A stretch of 64,000 nucleotides of DNA. It comes from Myotis daubentonii (lineage: Eukaryota; Chordata; Mammalia; Chiroptera; Vespertilionidae). The translations under genes and the position numbers were made by a program. A model generated the notes under the pieces. The model did not search any database, had not been told where the DNA came from, and worked only from the letters and a program-made list of their open reading frames with translations. The DNA is taken from positions 11,951,715 through 12,015,714 of the forward strand of contig NC_081844.1 of the NCBI RefSeq assembly GCF_963259705.1, written 5' to 3'. Positions 45,685 through 56,394 of the stretch are shown here, one piece after another; the first letter of the stretch is position 1; each line of letters starts with the position of its first letter.

Positions 45685-46801
45685 ATGGTTTGAACTCTGT
45701 ATCCAGTTGTTTGCTTGCTTCCATTTCTTTCATTTGTAACATGTTTCTTTGTCTCCTCATTTTGGCTGTTTCCCTGTTTTTGTTTCTATGTATTAGGTAG
45801 AGCTATTATGTAGAGTGGCCTTGTGTATTAGGTGTCCTGTAGGTCCCAGTGTCTCAGCCTCCCCAGTCATCTGAGCTAAGCACTCTAGCTGTGCCCTTGT
45901 GTGGGCTGTGTGCACAGTCTTGTTGTAGTTGAGCCTTGATTGCTGTTGGTGTCATTGGGAGGAATTGACCTCTAGGCCAATTGGTTGTGAAGACCAGCTG
46001 CATCTACGATGGAAGAGCTGCTGTGCATGAGATGCCCCTAAGGATCAGGACTTGCTTCAGTTAGGCTTTGGTGCTCACTGAGTCTGTCCCTTGAGTGTGT
46101 TGCTTATGGATGTGTAGAGTTGTAATCTGGTATGGTCTGAAGCTGTCTAGGGCCTCCTAGAAGGTACAAATTCAGCTACTGCCTGGGGCCTCCCTGCAGG
46201 AGCTACAGAGAGATCTGCAAATGGCTGCTACTTGTATTCGGCCAGGAAGTGCCCAGGTGAGGCCCAGCTGTGAAGCAAGGCAGGCTGATGCTAGTGCCGG
46301 TCTGGGGTCTTTTATTGATAAATTTGGGGCATGCTGACTCCAGCTGTTGCTTGTTTAAGAGATTTTAGCAAACACTGAAGCCTGAACCAGGACTGGCCAT
46401 TCATATGGAAAAGGAACTGCAGACAGCTTGGGTGGAGCCACAAATTGGATGGGGCAGTATCTCAGGCAATCACCAGGGAAGAGCAAACAGTGTGGGCTAT
46501 GCTGATGAAAACTCATGTAGCTTCCAGGCAGCTCTATGACAGGAGAGGTCCCAGCATAGGAACAATGACCCCTGCAACCATCCCTGCCTTGGAGAAAGCC
46601 ACTCTCCAAGTTCCTGCCCTGATTCCAGACAGTCTAGTTTCTCCTCACATGTCCTTGGATTCCTCAAAAGCCACCACCACTTGGTGCTGGAGCTCAGAGG
46701 AAATGGGGCCATGTAATTTCATGTGTGGGCCCTTTAAGAGGAACACCTGGGATTCCAGCAGCCTCTGTGTCACTCAGCCACAACCCCTACTGTGTTGTTA
46801 T

Positions 46802-47020
46802 TGTTTTTAAATGTATTTTTATTGGTTTCAGAGAAAGGAAGGGAGTGGGAGAGAAATAGAAACATCAATGGTGAGAGAGAATCATTGATCAGCTGTCTTC
46901 TGCACGCCCCCTACTGGGGATTGAGCCCACAACCCAGGCATGTGCCCTTGATTGGAATTGACTCAGGACCTTTCAGTCCACAGGCTAATGCTCTATCCAC
47001 CGAGCCAAATTGGCTAGGGC
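46802..47020 (-). mobile_element. VES SINE
   Basis: Antisense VES in the HAL1 5' UTR: 'ttttattggtttcagagaaagg' at the left, 'tatccaccgagccaaattggctaggg' at the right. I could not find a clear target duplication. Confidence 0.88.
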
Positions 47021-47784
47021 AATCCTTGCTGGTTTTTAAAGCCCAAAGTTACAGGGACTTCTCTTCCCAGCTATGGAACCCTTGGCTCAGAGTCTGGTGT
47101 GTGACTGGAACCCCCTGCTTCTCACAGGAGGCCTTGGAGATAGTCCTCCCGATTAAAAAAACCTCCACACGTGGTTGTCAGACCAACCCGTTCTGCGCCT
47201 CTGCTCTTCTTACCAGTCTCAATGTGTTTTCTTCTTTACTTCTCTAGTTGTAGGACTTCCATGTAGCCATATTTCAGGAAGTTCTGAATGATGGTTGTTC
47301 TGTATTCTAGTTGTAATTTTGATCTGGTTGTGGGAAGAGGCGAGTACTGGTGTTTTCCTATGCATTTTCCCAGACCTTTTATATTCTTACTTATTTTCTC
47401 TTTACTTAAGAATAGTGTTGAGGTCTCCAACTATAATTGTGGATCTGTCTATTTTTTTATTTCTATTAATCCTTGTTTACATATTTTGAAGCTCTATGAT
47501 TAAGTGCATATACCTTTAGGATTGTAATAGCTTCTTTAAAAAGAAATTATGATGTCCCACTTTATCCCTGGCTGAAAGCTACTTTTTCTGACATTAATAT
47601 AACTCCTCCAGTATTGTTTTGATTTGCCTAGTGTAAGTTTTTCACCCTTTAACTTTTAACATATCTATGTTTTTATACTTAAAGTTGGTTTCTTAGAAAC
47701 AACAAATAACCAAGTCTTGCTCTTTAACTAATCTGATCATTTGTCTTTTAACTTATATGTTTTGTTTTTACTTTTATATAATTA

Positions 47785-48162
47785 CTAGAGGCCTGGTGCA
47801 TGAAATTTGTGCACTCAGGGGGTCCCTCAGCCTGGCCTGTGCCCTCTCAGTCCAGGAGCTCTTGGAGGATGTCCAACTGACAGCCTTAGGCCCATTTGTA
47901 AAAGAAACTATTACAATCCTAAAGCCAGCAGTCGCACATCCTAAGCGCTTCCATGGAGTGGGGAGGGGCTCCCACCACCACCACTGGCTCACCAGCTGTG
48001 AGCCCAGCTTCTGGCTGAACATCGCTGTCCCTGTGGGAGTGTACTGACTGTCAGGCGGCAGCTCCTGCATTGAGCGTCTGCCCCCAGAGGTCAGTGCATG
48101 TAATAGCGACCAGTTGTTTGGCCGTTTGGTCGATTTACATATTAGCCTTTTATTATATAGGA
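47785..48162 (-). mobile_element. non-autonomous Helitron (378 bp)
   Basis: Minus-strand ends TCCTATATAATAAAAGGC and ...GGCCTCTAG, with A and T outside. It lies in old L1 ORF2 sequence. Contains the GGTCAGTGCATGTAATAGCGACC-like segment shared with the Helitrons at 38178 and 58483. Confidence 0.92.
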
Positions 48163-48309
48163 TTGATATTTGCAATTAAAGTCTCCTACCTTGCTAGCTT
48201 TTCTATTTATTTAAACTGTAGTTTTTTCTTGTTCTGTATCTTCTTTTAGATTCATTGAGTATTTGTTATTATTTTAATTCATCTGCAATATTGACTTATT
48301 TTTATGCTT

Positions 48310-49375
48310 TAAAAATTTTTTAAAATTTATCTTTATTGTGTAAAGTATTACAGATATCCCATTTTTTTCTCCCATTCACCCCCCTTCTCTCCACTTCCAT
48401 CCCCTCCACAGGTCTTCCCCCACTATTGTCTGTGCCCATGGGTTATGCATATATACCTATAAGTTCTTCAGTTGATCTTTTCCCTCTCCCTCCTTCCCTC
48501 TGAGGATCCTCAGTCTGGATCTATTTTGGTTTTTAGTTTATTTTATTCATTAGGTTCCATGTATAAGTGAGATCGTGTGACACTTGTCTTTCTCTGACTG
48601 ACTTATTTCACTTAGCATAATACTCTCTAGGTCCCTCCAGGCTGTCTCAAAAGGTATCCTTTTTCACATCTGCATAGTATTTCATTGTGTAAATTACCAC
48701 AGCTTTTTTATCCACTCATCTACTGATGAGCATTTGGGCTGTTTCCAGATCTTAGCTATTGTAAATTTTGTCACTATAATTATAGGGATGCATACATTCT
48801 TTATGATTGGTGTTTCAGGTTTCCTAGGATATATTCCTATAGGTGGGATCACTGGGTCAGGCAGTTCCATTTTTACTTTTTTGAGGAAACTCCATACTGT
48901 TTTTCATAGTGGCTGTACAGGTCTTCATTCCCACTAGCAGTGCACAAGGGTTCCTTGTTCTCCATATCCTCACCAGCCCTTGTTTGTAGACATCCTGGCA
49001 GATGTGAGGTGGTAACTCATTGTCAGTTTAATTTGCATCTCTCTGATGATTAGTGACATTGAGCATTTTTCCATATGTCTGTTGGCCATTTGTATGTCTG
49101 CTTTGGAGAAGTGTCTATTTAGGTCTTCTGCCCATTTTTTGATTATGTTGTTTGTCTTCCTTTTGTTGATTTGTATGAGTACTAAATGAGACTAGACAAC
49201 CAACTTACACCATACACAAGAATAAACTCAAAATAGATAAAAGATTTAAATTTAAGTTGTAAAATCATAAAAACCCTTGAAGAAAACATAGGCAGCAAAA
49301 TATCAGACATCTCACATAGCAAAATTTTCACTGATACAACGTCTAGGGTTAGAGAAACAAAGGAAAAAAGTAAAC
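48310..49375 (-). mobile_element. younger L1 3' end with 5' inversion
   Basis: 48310-49190 is antisense bat L1: T-rich tail, C-rich 3' UTR, 'gtataagtgagatcgtgtgac', 'tttcacttagcataatac', 'catagtggctgtacaggtcttc', 'ttctgcccattttttgattatgttg'. At about 49192 the strand flips: 49195-49375 is sense L1 from a part just upstream of it ('cttacaccatacacaagaataaactc', 'gaagaaaacataggcagc'). Such a 5' inversion is the known product of twin priming. Coding capacity is nil. Confidence 0.8.
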
Positions 49376-49381
49376 AAATGG

Positions 49382-49633
49382 GCCTTGCCTTGTGCCTGCT
49401 GCACCAGCAGGGCTAAGGGGAGTGTGCACTGCCATCTTGTGGCTGTGGGCGCTGCCATTTTTGAGGGCGTTGCAGTCAATTAGCATATTCCCTCCTTATT
49501 GTCAGTGGATGCCACCATCTTTAAGGATGGGGCAGTCAATTAGCATATTCCCTCCTTATTGGTGGCTGTGGGCGCCACCATCTTTGCGATGGCATGAGGG
49601 TCAAATAGCATATTCCCTCTTTATTAGATTGGA
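49382..49633 (-). mobile_element. Helitron-derived segment with three internal repeats
   Basis: The minus-strand 5' end A|TCCAATCTAATAAAGAGGG is Helitron-like. The interior has three copies of a 60-75-bp unit (GTGGCTGTGGGCGCYRCCATC ... TAGCATATTCCCTCYTTATT) at about 49435-49625. The CTAG end is missing, so the left boundary is uncertain; it abuts the inverted L1. Confidence 0.7.
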
Positions 49634-49789
49634 TAGAGACTGATACTTTGCTCACTAATTTTCAGCTTTCTTCTTTTCTAAAAGAAGTATTTAAGGCTGT
49701 AAATTTTCCTCTAAGTACTGCTTTGGCTGCATCCACCAAGTTTATATATTTAATTTTTGTTATAGTTCAGTTCTCAGAAGAAACTTTTC

Positions 49790-51185
49790 TCTCCCACAAT
49801 CAGAATCGAGACTGAGACTGATTCTGGTCATCTACCCTTTCATTGAATGCCCAGCCCTTTCAGAGTTCCAGGTTTCATGAAGGGATTTCTATTTCTATTG
49901 CCCGCAATCTTACACAGTCTCAAGCCTTCATCTTCATCTTTCATGTCCCATAGGGTTCATGAAATCCATAGCTCTTGACAATCAAGAATAATAAATGCCC
50001 ATAAGGCATTTTTAGGTCAGTGTTATGTAAAAATTCTGTTTTAAGCTACCTCCTGTTGCTGGACCTTGCAATGTAGCTATGCACTTAAAGGGGAGCATAT
50101 TAAATTTTATCCATTATATGTAGGTGTTATGTTATAGGAGGTTTTTCAGTATATCTTGTCTGTCCTGTTTCCAGACATAAAAGTCTACATGTGATCTTAA
50201 AACCTCTTTAAGAGTATTTACCATATAATTGAACCCAGTATGTTTTTTTTTAATATGTTGTTATTGATTTTTTTAAAGAGAGAGGAAGGAAGAGGGTCTT
50301 GGATCCAAGCATTAGATGGGTGGATGGGTGGGTGGATGGATGGATGATGGCTGGGAGGGTGGGTGGGTGGATGGGTAGATGGATGGATGGATGGATGGAT
50401 GAATAGATGGATGCAGGGATATTTAAGATCCCATTTAGTCACAGGTTCCCTTCCAATAAGTAGTAGGATCAGTGAGACAGAAAGTTTGGGTTTGGGAAGC
50501 CAAAGACAAAAGGGAGCCAAATATTTGTTTTACCTTTTTTATAATCTTGCCTTAAAAAGCCTCGCCATAGTCATGTCACTGAAAACCACTTTACCTGCTC
50601 CTTTGGCAGCCTCGACTACATTACCTATCATGACTATGAAAGAAGGAAGCAAACATTTATCAGTTCTTACTCTTTAGAGCAACTGGACAGCTTCCACTAC
50701 TCTGATTCTAACTGAAAAATCTTCCTCTAGCATGTTTTACTATTAAAGCGAGTATAATCTTTCAAACCTACCCCTTGGCTGGCAATATCTAGTAAAGATA
50801 CGGCTGTAACTAATGCTTAAATAACAGACTATTTCCTGTGCACATATCATCAGGAAAGTGGTGTCATTGTTATTTAAACCTAAGTATTAGTTACTTGATT
50901 ATAATTTTTGTCTCAGTAGATATAAGCTGAAGGAGTATGGAGAACTCCCCAGAGAACAAAAATGGGTGAGTAGAAGTTGTCATTGCTAAGAATGGAGGCT
51001 GAAAGGGAGGAAGAGGCAGGAGTGTGACCATCAAAGGCAGAATAACATAATTTTTCAGAGGTTTCATTTGATCAGAGCCCAGTTTCTTATCATCCCATTT
51101 AATAGACCACATTTTCTTCTTCCAAAAAGAAAATACATAAAACATATTTAACTTATCAAATCAGATATCTTTCTTAAAGTCTTAT
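49790..51185. other. unassigned; includes a possible VES tail and a TGGA repeat
   Basis: At 50248-50295 'ttattgatttttttaaagagagaggaagga' may be the tail end of a truncated antisense VES. The rest shows no named repeat or gene. Confidence 0.4.
50315..50415. repeat. (TGGA)n microsatellite
   Basis: About 100 bp of imperfect TGGA/TGGG tetranucleotides. Confidence 0.95.
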
Positions 51186-51880
51186 ATCTGCCAAAATATA
51201 TTTATAAGAATGTTCATAGCCCTAGCTGGTTTTGCTCAGTGAATAGAGCGTCGGCCAGTGGACTGAAGGTCCCAGGTTTGATTCCAGTCAAGGGCACATG
51301 CCTGGGTTGTGAGCTCAATCTCCAGCCGATCAATGATTCTCTCTCATCATTGATGTTTCTCTCTCTCTCCCTCTCCTTCCCTCTCTGAAATCAATAAAAA
51401 TATTTTAAAAAAGAATGTTCATAGCTGTTTAATTGGTAATAGCCCAACAATAAGAAATCATCCAAATGTCAGTCACCTATTAAATAATTGTGTTATAGTC
51501 ATACAGTGGAATACTATACAGTAATAAAAACCCTGCATGTTATATCTTCATACATATAACAATATGAATGAATCACATGGACATGCTGTTGGGTGAACAA
51601 AGTCAGACACAAAAGAGTACAAACTGCATAATTTCATTTCTATGAAGTTCAAAAGGAGGTAAAGCTAAGCCATAGTGTTAGAGGTTGGAATAGTTGTTAC
51701 TTTGTGGGGAGTATTGACTGGGAGCACAGAGGGAGTCTTCAGAGGTGCTGGAAATGTTCTGGATCTGAATCTGGGTAGCAATGTCTTTAGTTTATGCATA
51801 TGTATAAAACCATTGCACTGGATCAAGAAGATTTGAACACTAAAATCTTAAGTTATATTTCAATTTTTTTAATACAAGAA
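51186..51880 (+). mobile_element. old L1 3' region
   Basis: Sense L1M pattern: 'tttaattggtaatagcccaac', 'catacagtggaatactatacagtaataaaaacc', 'gaatgaatcacatggacatgctg', 'gacacaaaagagtacaaactg', 'gctggaaatgttctggatctg'. Split by the SINE at 51221. Confidence 0.75.
51221..51410 (+). mobile_element. VES SINE with perfect target duplication
   Basis: 'ccctagctggttttgctcagtgaatagagc' head, B-box-like GGTTTGATTCC, short body (a stretch before 'agccgatcaatg' is deleted), TGAAATCAATAAAAATATTTT tail. Target duplication AAGAATGTTCATAGC at 51206-51220 and 51411-51425. Confidence 0.95.
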
Positions 51881-53076
51881 AGTTGAGAGTCAATCCCCAC
51901 TTACATGGGTTGATGAAAAGTTTTACAAATGGGCTCTGAGGGAGAAACCCAGATGGCAGCATAGGTAAACAATGGAAATTGCTACCATGCACAACCACTT
52001 CAAAAATACAACTAAAAGACAAAACGGACATCATCCAGAACCACAGGAAGGCTAGCTGAGTGGAAATTCTACAACTAGAAGGAAAGAGAAAAGCACACTG
52101 AGACTCAGAGGAGGTGTGGAAGTAAAGAACAGAGATACGGAGGCGCACGTGGAAAGGGCTGGCAACTGAAGACACGGTTGTCTTTTTCAATCAGGAGGGA
52201 GTCTCAAGCTCCTGACTGCTCTGAACTCCAGTTCCGGGCGAGTCTCTGGGGACCCAGACTCATACGGGGAGAAACTGGACTGTCTGGCATCTGTCAGAAC
52301 TCAAGGGCGGCTTTCTCTCAGAGGTGCTTGCAGCGATTACTGGGACACTGAGACACGGGACCTCTTAGGGTAGGACTGAGGATCTGCCAGAGTTGTTTGC
52401 TCTGCCCTGTTGATTCCCTGAGACCCCGCCCCACCCAAGCTGTGCACAGAGGATTTTGCATATGAAAGGCCTGGCCCTTTGCAATCTGAAAATTTTCTAA
52501 CAAACTGCAGCTGGGCCAGAGAGACCCAAAACTTACAAAAGAAGGGCCAAGGCCCCACAGCAGCTTGCATTGCTTCACAGCTGGGCCTCATATGGGCACC
52601 TCCAAACCCCAAACAAAAAAGAGGAATCTGCAGATCTCTCCATAGCTCCTGCTGGGTAGCCCCAGGCAGAGGCTAAATTAGCACCTCCTTAGAGATCCAA
52701 GAGCCAGTGTACCTAGTGGTCAGAGTGGGACCATCCAGATTACAACTCCTCAGATCCATAAGGGACACACTCAGGGGGCAGACTCAGTGAGCACCAAAGC
52801 CCCACTGGAGCAAGTCTTGCCCCAGAAGGGTGTCTCCAGCACAGAAGTTCTCCCACTGCAGACACAGCTGATTCTCACAGCCAATTGGCCTGGAGGTCAA
52901 TTCCTCCCAGTGATACCTACAACAATCAAGGCTTAACTACAACAAGACTGTGCACAAAGCCCACAAAGGGGTGCACCAAGAGTGTCTACCTCAGGTATTT
53001 GGGGAGGCTGAGTCACTGGGCCCTATAGGACACCCAGCACACAAAGCCACTCTATCAACACAGGGAAGCAGTCAAA

Positions 53077-54170
53077 ATGCAGAGACAAAAAAACAGGTCA
53101 CAAATAACAGAAATGGAGGAAAGCAAACTACTGGATATAGAGTTCGAAACCACAGTTATGCCCTAACCGGTTTGGCTCAGCAGATAGAGCATTGGCCTGT
53201 AGACTGAAGGGTCCCAGGTTCAATTCTGGTCAAGGGCATGTACTTCGGTTGCAGGCACATCCCCAGTAGGGGGCGTGCAAGAGGCAGCTGAATCGATGTT
53301 CCTCTCTCATCGATGTTTCTAACTCTGTATCCCTCTCGCTCTCCCTGCCTCTCTGTAAAAAATCAATAAAATAAAATAAAAAAACCATGGTTATAAGGTT
53401 TTTCAAGAATTTTCTAGAAACTGCTGATAAATTTAGTGAGACCCTCAAGAAATCTAGTAAGACCCGTGAGTATATGAACAAGGACCAACTAGAAATTAAG
53501 CATACACTGACTGAAATAAAGAATATTATACAGAGTTCCAACAGCAGACTAGAGGATCACAAGAATCAAGTCAAAGGTTTGAAATACAAAGAAGCAAAAA
53601 ACACCCAACTAGAAAAACAAAAAGAATCCAAAAATATGAAGATAGTGTAAGAAGCCTCTGGGACAACTTCAAGTGTACCAACATCAGAATTATAGGGGTG
53701 TCAGAAGAAGAGAGAGAGCAAGATATTGAAAACCTATTTGAAGAAATAATGACAGAAAACTTCCCCTACTTGGTGAAAGAAATAGACTTACAAGTCCAGG
53801 AAGCGCAGAGAACCCCAAACAAAAGGAATCCAAGAGGACCACACCAAGACACATCATAATTAAAATGCTAAGAGCAAAAGACAAAGAGAGAATCTTAAAA
53901 GCAGCAAGAGAAAAACAGTCAGTTACCTACAAGGGAGTACCCATACGACTGTCAGCTGATTTCTCAACAGAAACTATGCAGGCCAGAAGGGAGTGGCAAG
54001 AAATATTCAAAGTGATGAATAGCAAGAACCTACAACCTAGATTACTTTACCCAGCAAAGCTATCATTCCGAATGGAAGGTCAGATAAAGAGCTTCACAGA
54101 TAAGAAAAAGCTAAAGGAGTTCATCACCACCAAACCAGTATTATATGAAATGCTGAAAGGTATCCTTTAA
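53077..54170 (+). pseudogene. HAL1 ORF1 pseudogene (SINE insertion plus two frameshifts)
   Basis: ATG at 53077 opens a Gln/Lys-rich N-terminus that runs 27 codons into the VES SINE. Past it, the frame continues from about 53395 as a Lys/Glu-rich, heptad-like coiled-coil region (to about 53640). One base is lost near 53630-53645 and another near 53832-53840, judged from the conserved frame. The C-terminal domain then reads open for 101 codons (53865-54170) with QARREWQEI and YPAKLSF as in mammalian ORF1p. Both frameshifts and the SINE make it inactive. Confidence 0.9.
53160..53381 (+). mobile_element. VES SINE inside HAL1 ORF1
   Basis: Head 'ccctaaccggtttggctcagcag', B-box-like GGTTCAATTCT, tail AAAAAATCAATAAAATAAAA. 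Target duplication AAACCACAGTTAT / AAACCATGGTTAT at 53147-53159 and 53382-53394 (two differences). Confidence 0.95.
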
Positions 54171-54549
54171 GAAGAGGAAGAAGAAGAAAAAGGTAAAGAT
54201 ACAAATTATGAACAACAAATACACATCTATCAACAAGTGAGTCTAAAAATCAAGTGGATAAATAATCTGATGAACAGCATAAACTGGTGAATATAATAGA
54301 ATCAGGGGCATAGAAAGGTAGTGGACTGACTATTCTCGGGGGGGGGACGGGTGTGGGGGGTGTGGGAAGAGACTGGACAAAAATCGTACACCTATGGATG
54401 AGGACAGTGGCGGGGGGAGGGGGTGGTAAGGGCAGAGGGTGGGGTGGGAACTGGGTGGAGGGGAGCTATAGGGGGAAAAAAGAGGAACTGTAATAATCTG
54501 AACAATAAATTTTTAATTAAAGAAAAACCCAAAACAAATGGGCTCTGAG

Positions 54550-56394
54550 CAGACTTGAGTTTAGTGGCAGTGATTAAAGAGAGATTGGTGTAAGGACCAG
54601 TTTGTCTTTGGACAGTGAGATGGTGAGCTTGCTATAGGCAGAATCCAACCTTATTTATCGGTTTCTCCCTCAAGGGCCTGACACAAAATGCTGATGAACA
54701 AGTAAATGCACTCAGAGTTTTCCTATGCTTGTTAGCAGACTTGGTGTTTGATATAGAATGTCCTATGTGGATTTAAAGAATTTCCTTTAAATTCATGTTT
54801 TCACTTGGTTAACTCCAAAAATTGGTTGAGCATAGAAGCATATTTGGAGGAAATGATGAAAGAATAAAATGATATGCTAGGTGAGTTTTTTCTGTTATGT
54901 TCTCAAATAATTGGTTAATCAGGGTTTAAATTAAGTCAACTCTTTTTATTTTACTTTCAGACTATTAAGGATCCGAGAAGTAAGAAACAGTAGTTTAAAA
55001 TAATTTCACAATCTGCTGTCCAAGAAACAAAGATGTGTGGGCCATGTGTGATGTTATAGGAGTGGGTATGTTGGGTTTGTGAGGTGGGTTCTGGTCTCTA
55101 CTAAAGTGCCCATATAATATTTCTAATGAACTCACTGGTTTTCTGCAAGAAAAAAAATCACTGGGCATATTTGAGGTTGCAACATGCCAGCTCTACCTTG
55201 CCAATGTGACTTAGGAGTGGGTGTTAACAAGGGCTTGCCTTCTTATTTGAAATTCTTCAGATCATCCCATAAATATTCAGTTACCTTTAACTGAGCTTCT
55301 CGAAAGATTCTCCACTATTTCCTTCCTTAGCACATTAATGGAAGATTCTAACAGATGGGTTCATTTAGGGTACACATGCAGCCTCTCTCCTTAGTGACAC
55401 AGAGTGGCTGTTTTAAGCCTGCTGCCTGTCACCGACTCTTAGAATGGAGTGCAGAAACTGCAGTGGGAATTCAGAAATCCAGCATGAAATTAACCCAACA
55501 TGGAATTTGCCTGAATTACTAGAACTTGCATGACTACTCTTTTGTAAACATTTCTTTGGTCTTTGAGATGACCACATCTCAAGTTGATCAGTATCTTGGC
55601 TTTATTGACTTGACCTCTGAGTTTAAAGTATTAAGAGTTAACAAAAAGAATGTGTGCATGCCAGTGGAGCTTGGGTAAGGGAAGGGCAGCTGTTTCCAAG
55701 GGAGAGCTCCCTTTTAGACTCAGAATTTTGCTGTGATAAAAGTTGCAAGCTAAGACACAGAATAGAGTGTCATTATCTAAGAAAAACAGTTCACTAACTA
55801 GTAAATCTGAGGACCAAATTACTTAAGACACTTTGCAAAAATTATACAGCAAGTCATTTTCAGAGGTTGGCCATGTCCAGGATTGCCACTCTTTTGTCTT
55901 TGTTTGAGTAGATGCCATCATTTTGCATTTTATCAGGCCAAATCTGCAGTAATGTCTGTCTCTCAGCACTTTGAGGGAAGAGACCACCCCTGTGCTGCAT
56001 GTATAGCACAGTATATAATAAAGGTAGGACTTTAACATGTTTATTTATTTGAATTTAAGTGTACTATATTGCTTCACTAAGGTAAATAAGATTTTGTGTT
56101 TTACAAATGATTACTATTACTGCATGGGATTGTCCCTATTCTTTGATAAAAGTTGAAAGGCAAGTATTAGCCTAGCATTCCAGAGGAGGATGACATGGCT
56201 CACTGGAAAGTAAAAATCAGTAGTTCCCAATCTTAGAATCTACCATTTCTTGGCTCATGGAAGCCGAGACACCTGAATTTTGGTTCAATGTTCTCTAAAG
56301 AGTGAATTGCTTCCTTTGGGGCCCTAGTGTTTTTAGGGTAATCAGATAACACTTCTCAGAGATGATGGGTTCTGGAAACCAGTGGGCTTTCAAT
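54550..56394. other. 1.8 kb of unassigned non-coding sequence
   Basis: No repeat family recognised and no coding evidence. Confidence 0.4.

Larger units (their letters stand above)
44616..45800 (-). pseudogene. HAL1 ORF1 pseudogene
   Basis: ORF1p is the L1 RNA-binding chaperone: coiled coil, RRM, then a C-terminal domain. The C-terminal domain is open for 117 codons (44616-44969) and shows QARREKQEI and YPAKLSF motifs of the family. Just upstream an in-frame TAA (near 44980) follows a 6-bp insertion relative to the other copy. Further upstream the frame is interrupted by a VES SINE (45346-45568) and the tRNA half (45651-45684). Not functional. Confidence 0.85.
44131..47369 (-). mobile_element. 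half-L1 (HAL1): 5' UTR, ORF1, no ORF2
   Basis: On the minus strand this copy has an L1-like 5' UTR (from 47369 down), a broken ORF1 ending at 44616 and then only about 480 bp to its AT-rich 3' end. There is no room for ORF2, which defines HAL1. A 19-bp target duplication (CCAGACCTYTTATATTCTT, one difference) lies at 44112-44130 and 47370-47388. Its 5' end is homologous to that of the copy at 51941, so both look full length. Later insertions are two VES SINEs and a tRNA half; a polypurine tract has grown in its 3' UTR. It must have relied on L1 ORF2p in trans. Confidence 0.85.
41550..49780 (-). mobile_element. old L1 (L1M-type) 3' UTR to ORF2, broken by at least six later insertions
   Basis: Antisense L1 pieces appear in consistent order at 41550-41592 and 41988-42173 (3' UTR, 'ccatttctatagttctgcc'), 42938-43505 ('tcatataaatggaatcatacagtatg', 'ttaatccatctggaattgat'), 43630-44130 and 47370-47784 (endonuclease/RT upstream region; 'gaggtctccaactataattgtgg'), 48163-48305 and 49634-49780 ('ctctaagtactgctttggctgcatcc'). 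The gaps hold a retrocopy, Helitrons, HAL1 and a younger L1, described separately. A block at 43505-43630 ('gttaattttatgtgacagcttgac') is another old insertion of unassigned family. Confidence 0.75.
51941..54533 (+). mobile_element. full-length half-L1 (HAL1) with perfect 16-bp target duplication
   Basis: Flanked by ACAAATGGGCTCTGAG at 51925-51940 and 54534-54549, identical. It contains an L1-type 5' UTR (51941-53076), ORF1 (53077-54170, broken) and a 360-bp G-rich 3' UTR ending '...gaacaataaatttttaattaaag'. ORF2 is absent, which makes it a HAL1 rather than a truncated L1: both the 5' and 3' ends are bounded by the duplication. A VES SINE (53160-53381) sits in ORF1. Without it the element is about 2.36 kb. 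HAL1s are moved in trans by L1 ORF2p. Confidence 0.92.

Noticed and set aside
45640..45700. Functional tRNA-Cys gene
   Set aside because: Only the 5' half is present; the T arm, 3' acceptor strand and B box are missing, and it is bounded by a target duplication.
53865..54170. 101-codon ORF1-like frame as a possible domesticated gene
   Set aside because: It is the C-terminal part of a HAL1 ORF1 with a SINE and two frameshifts upstream and no own promoter or splice sites visible.
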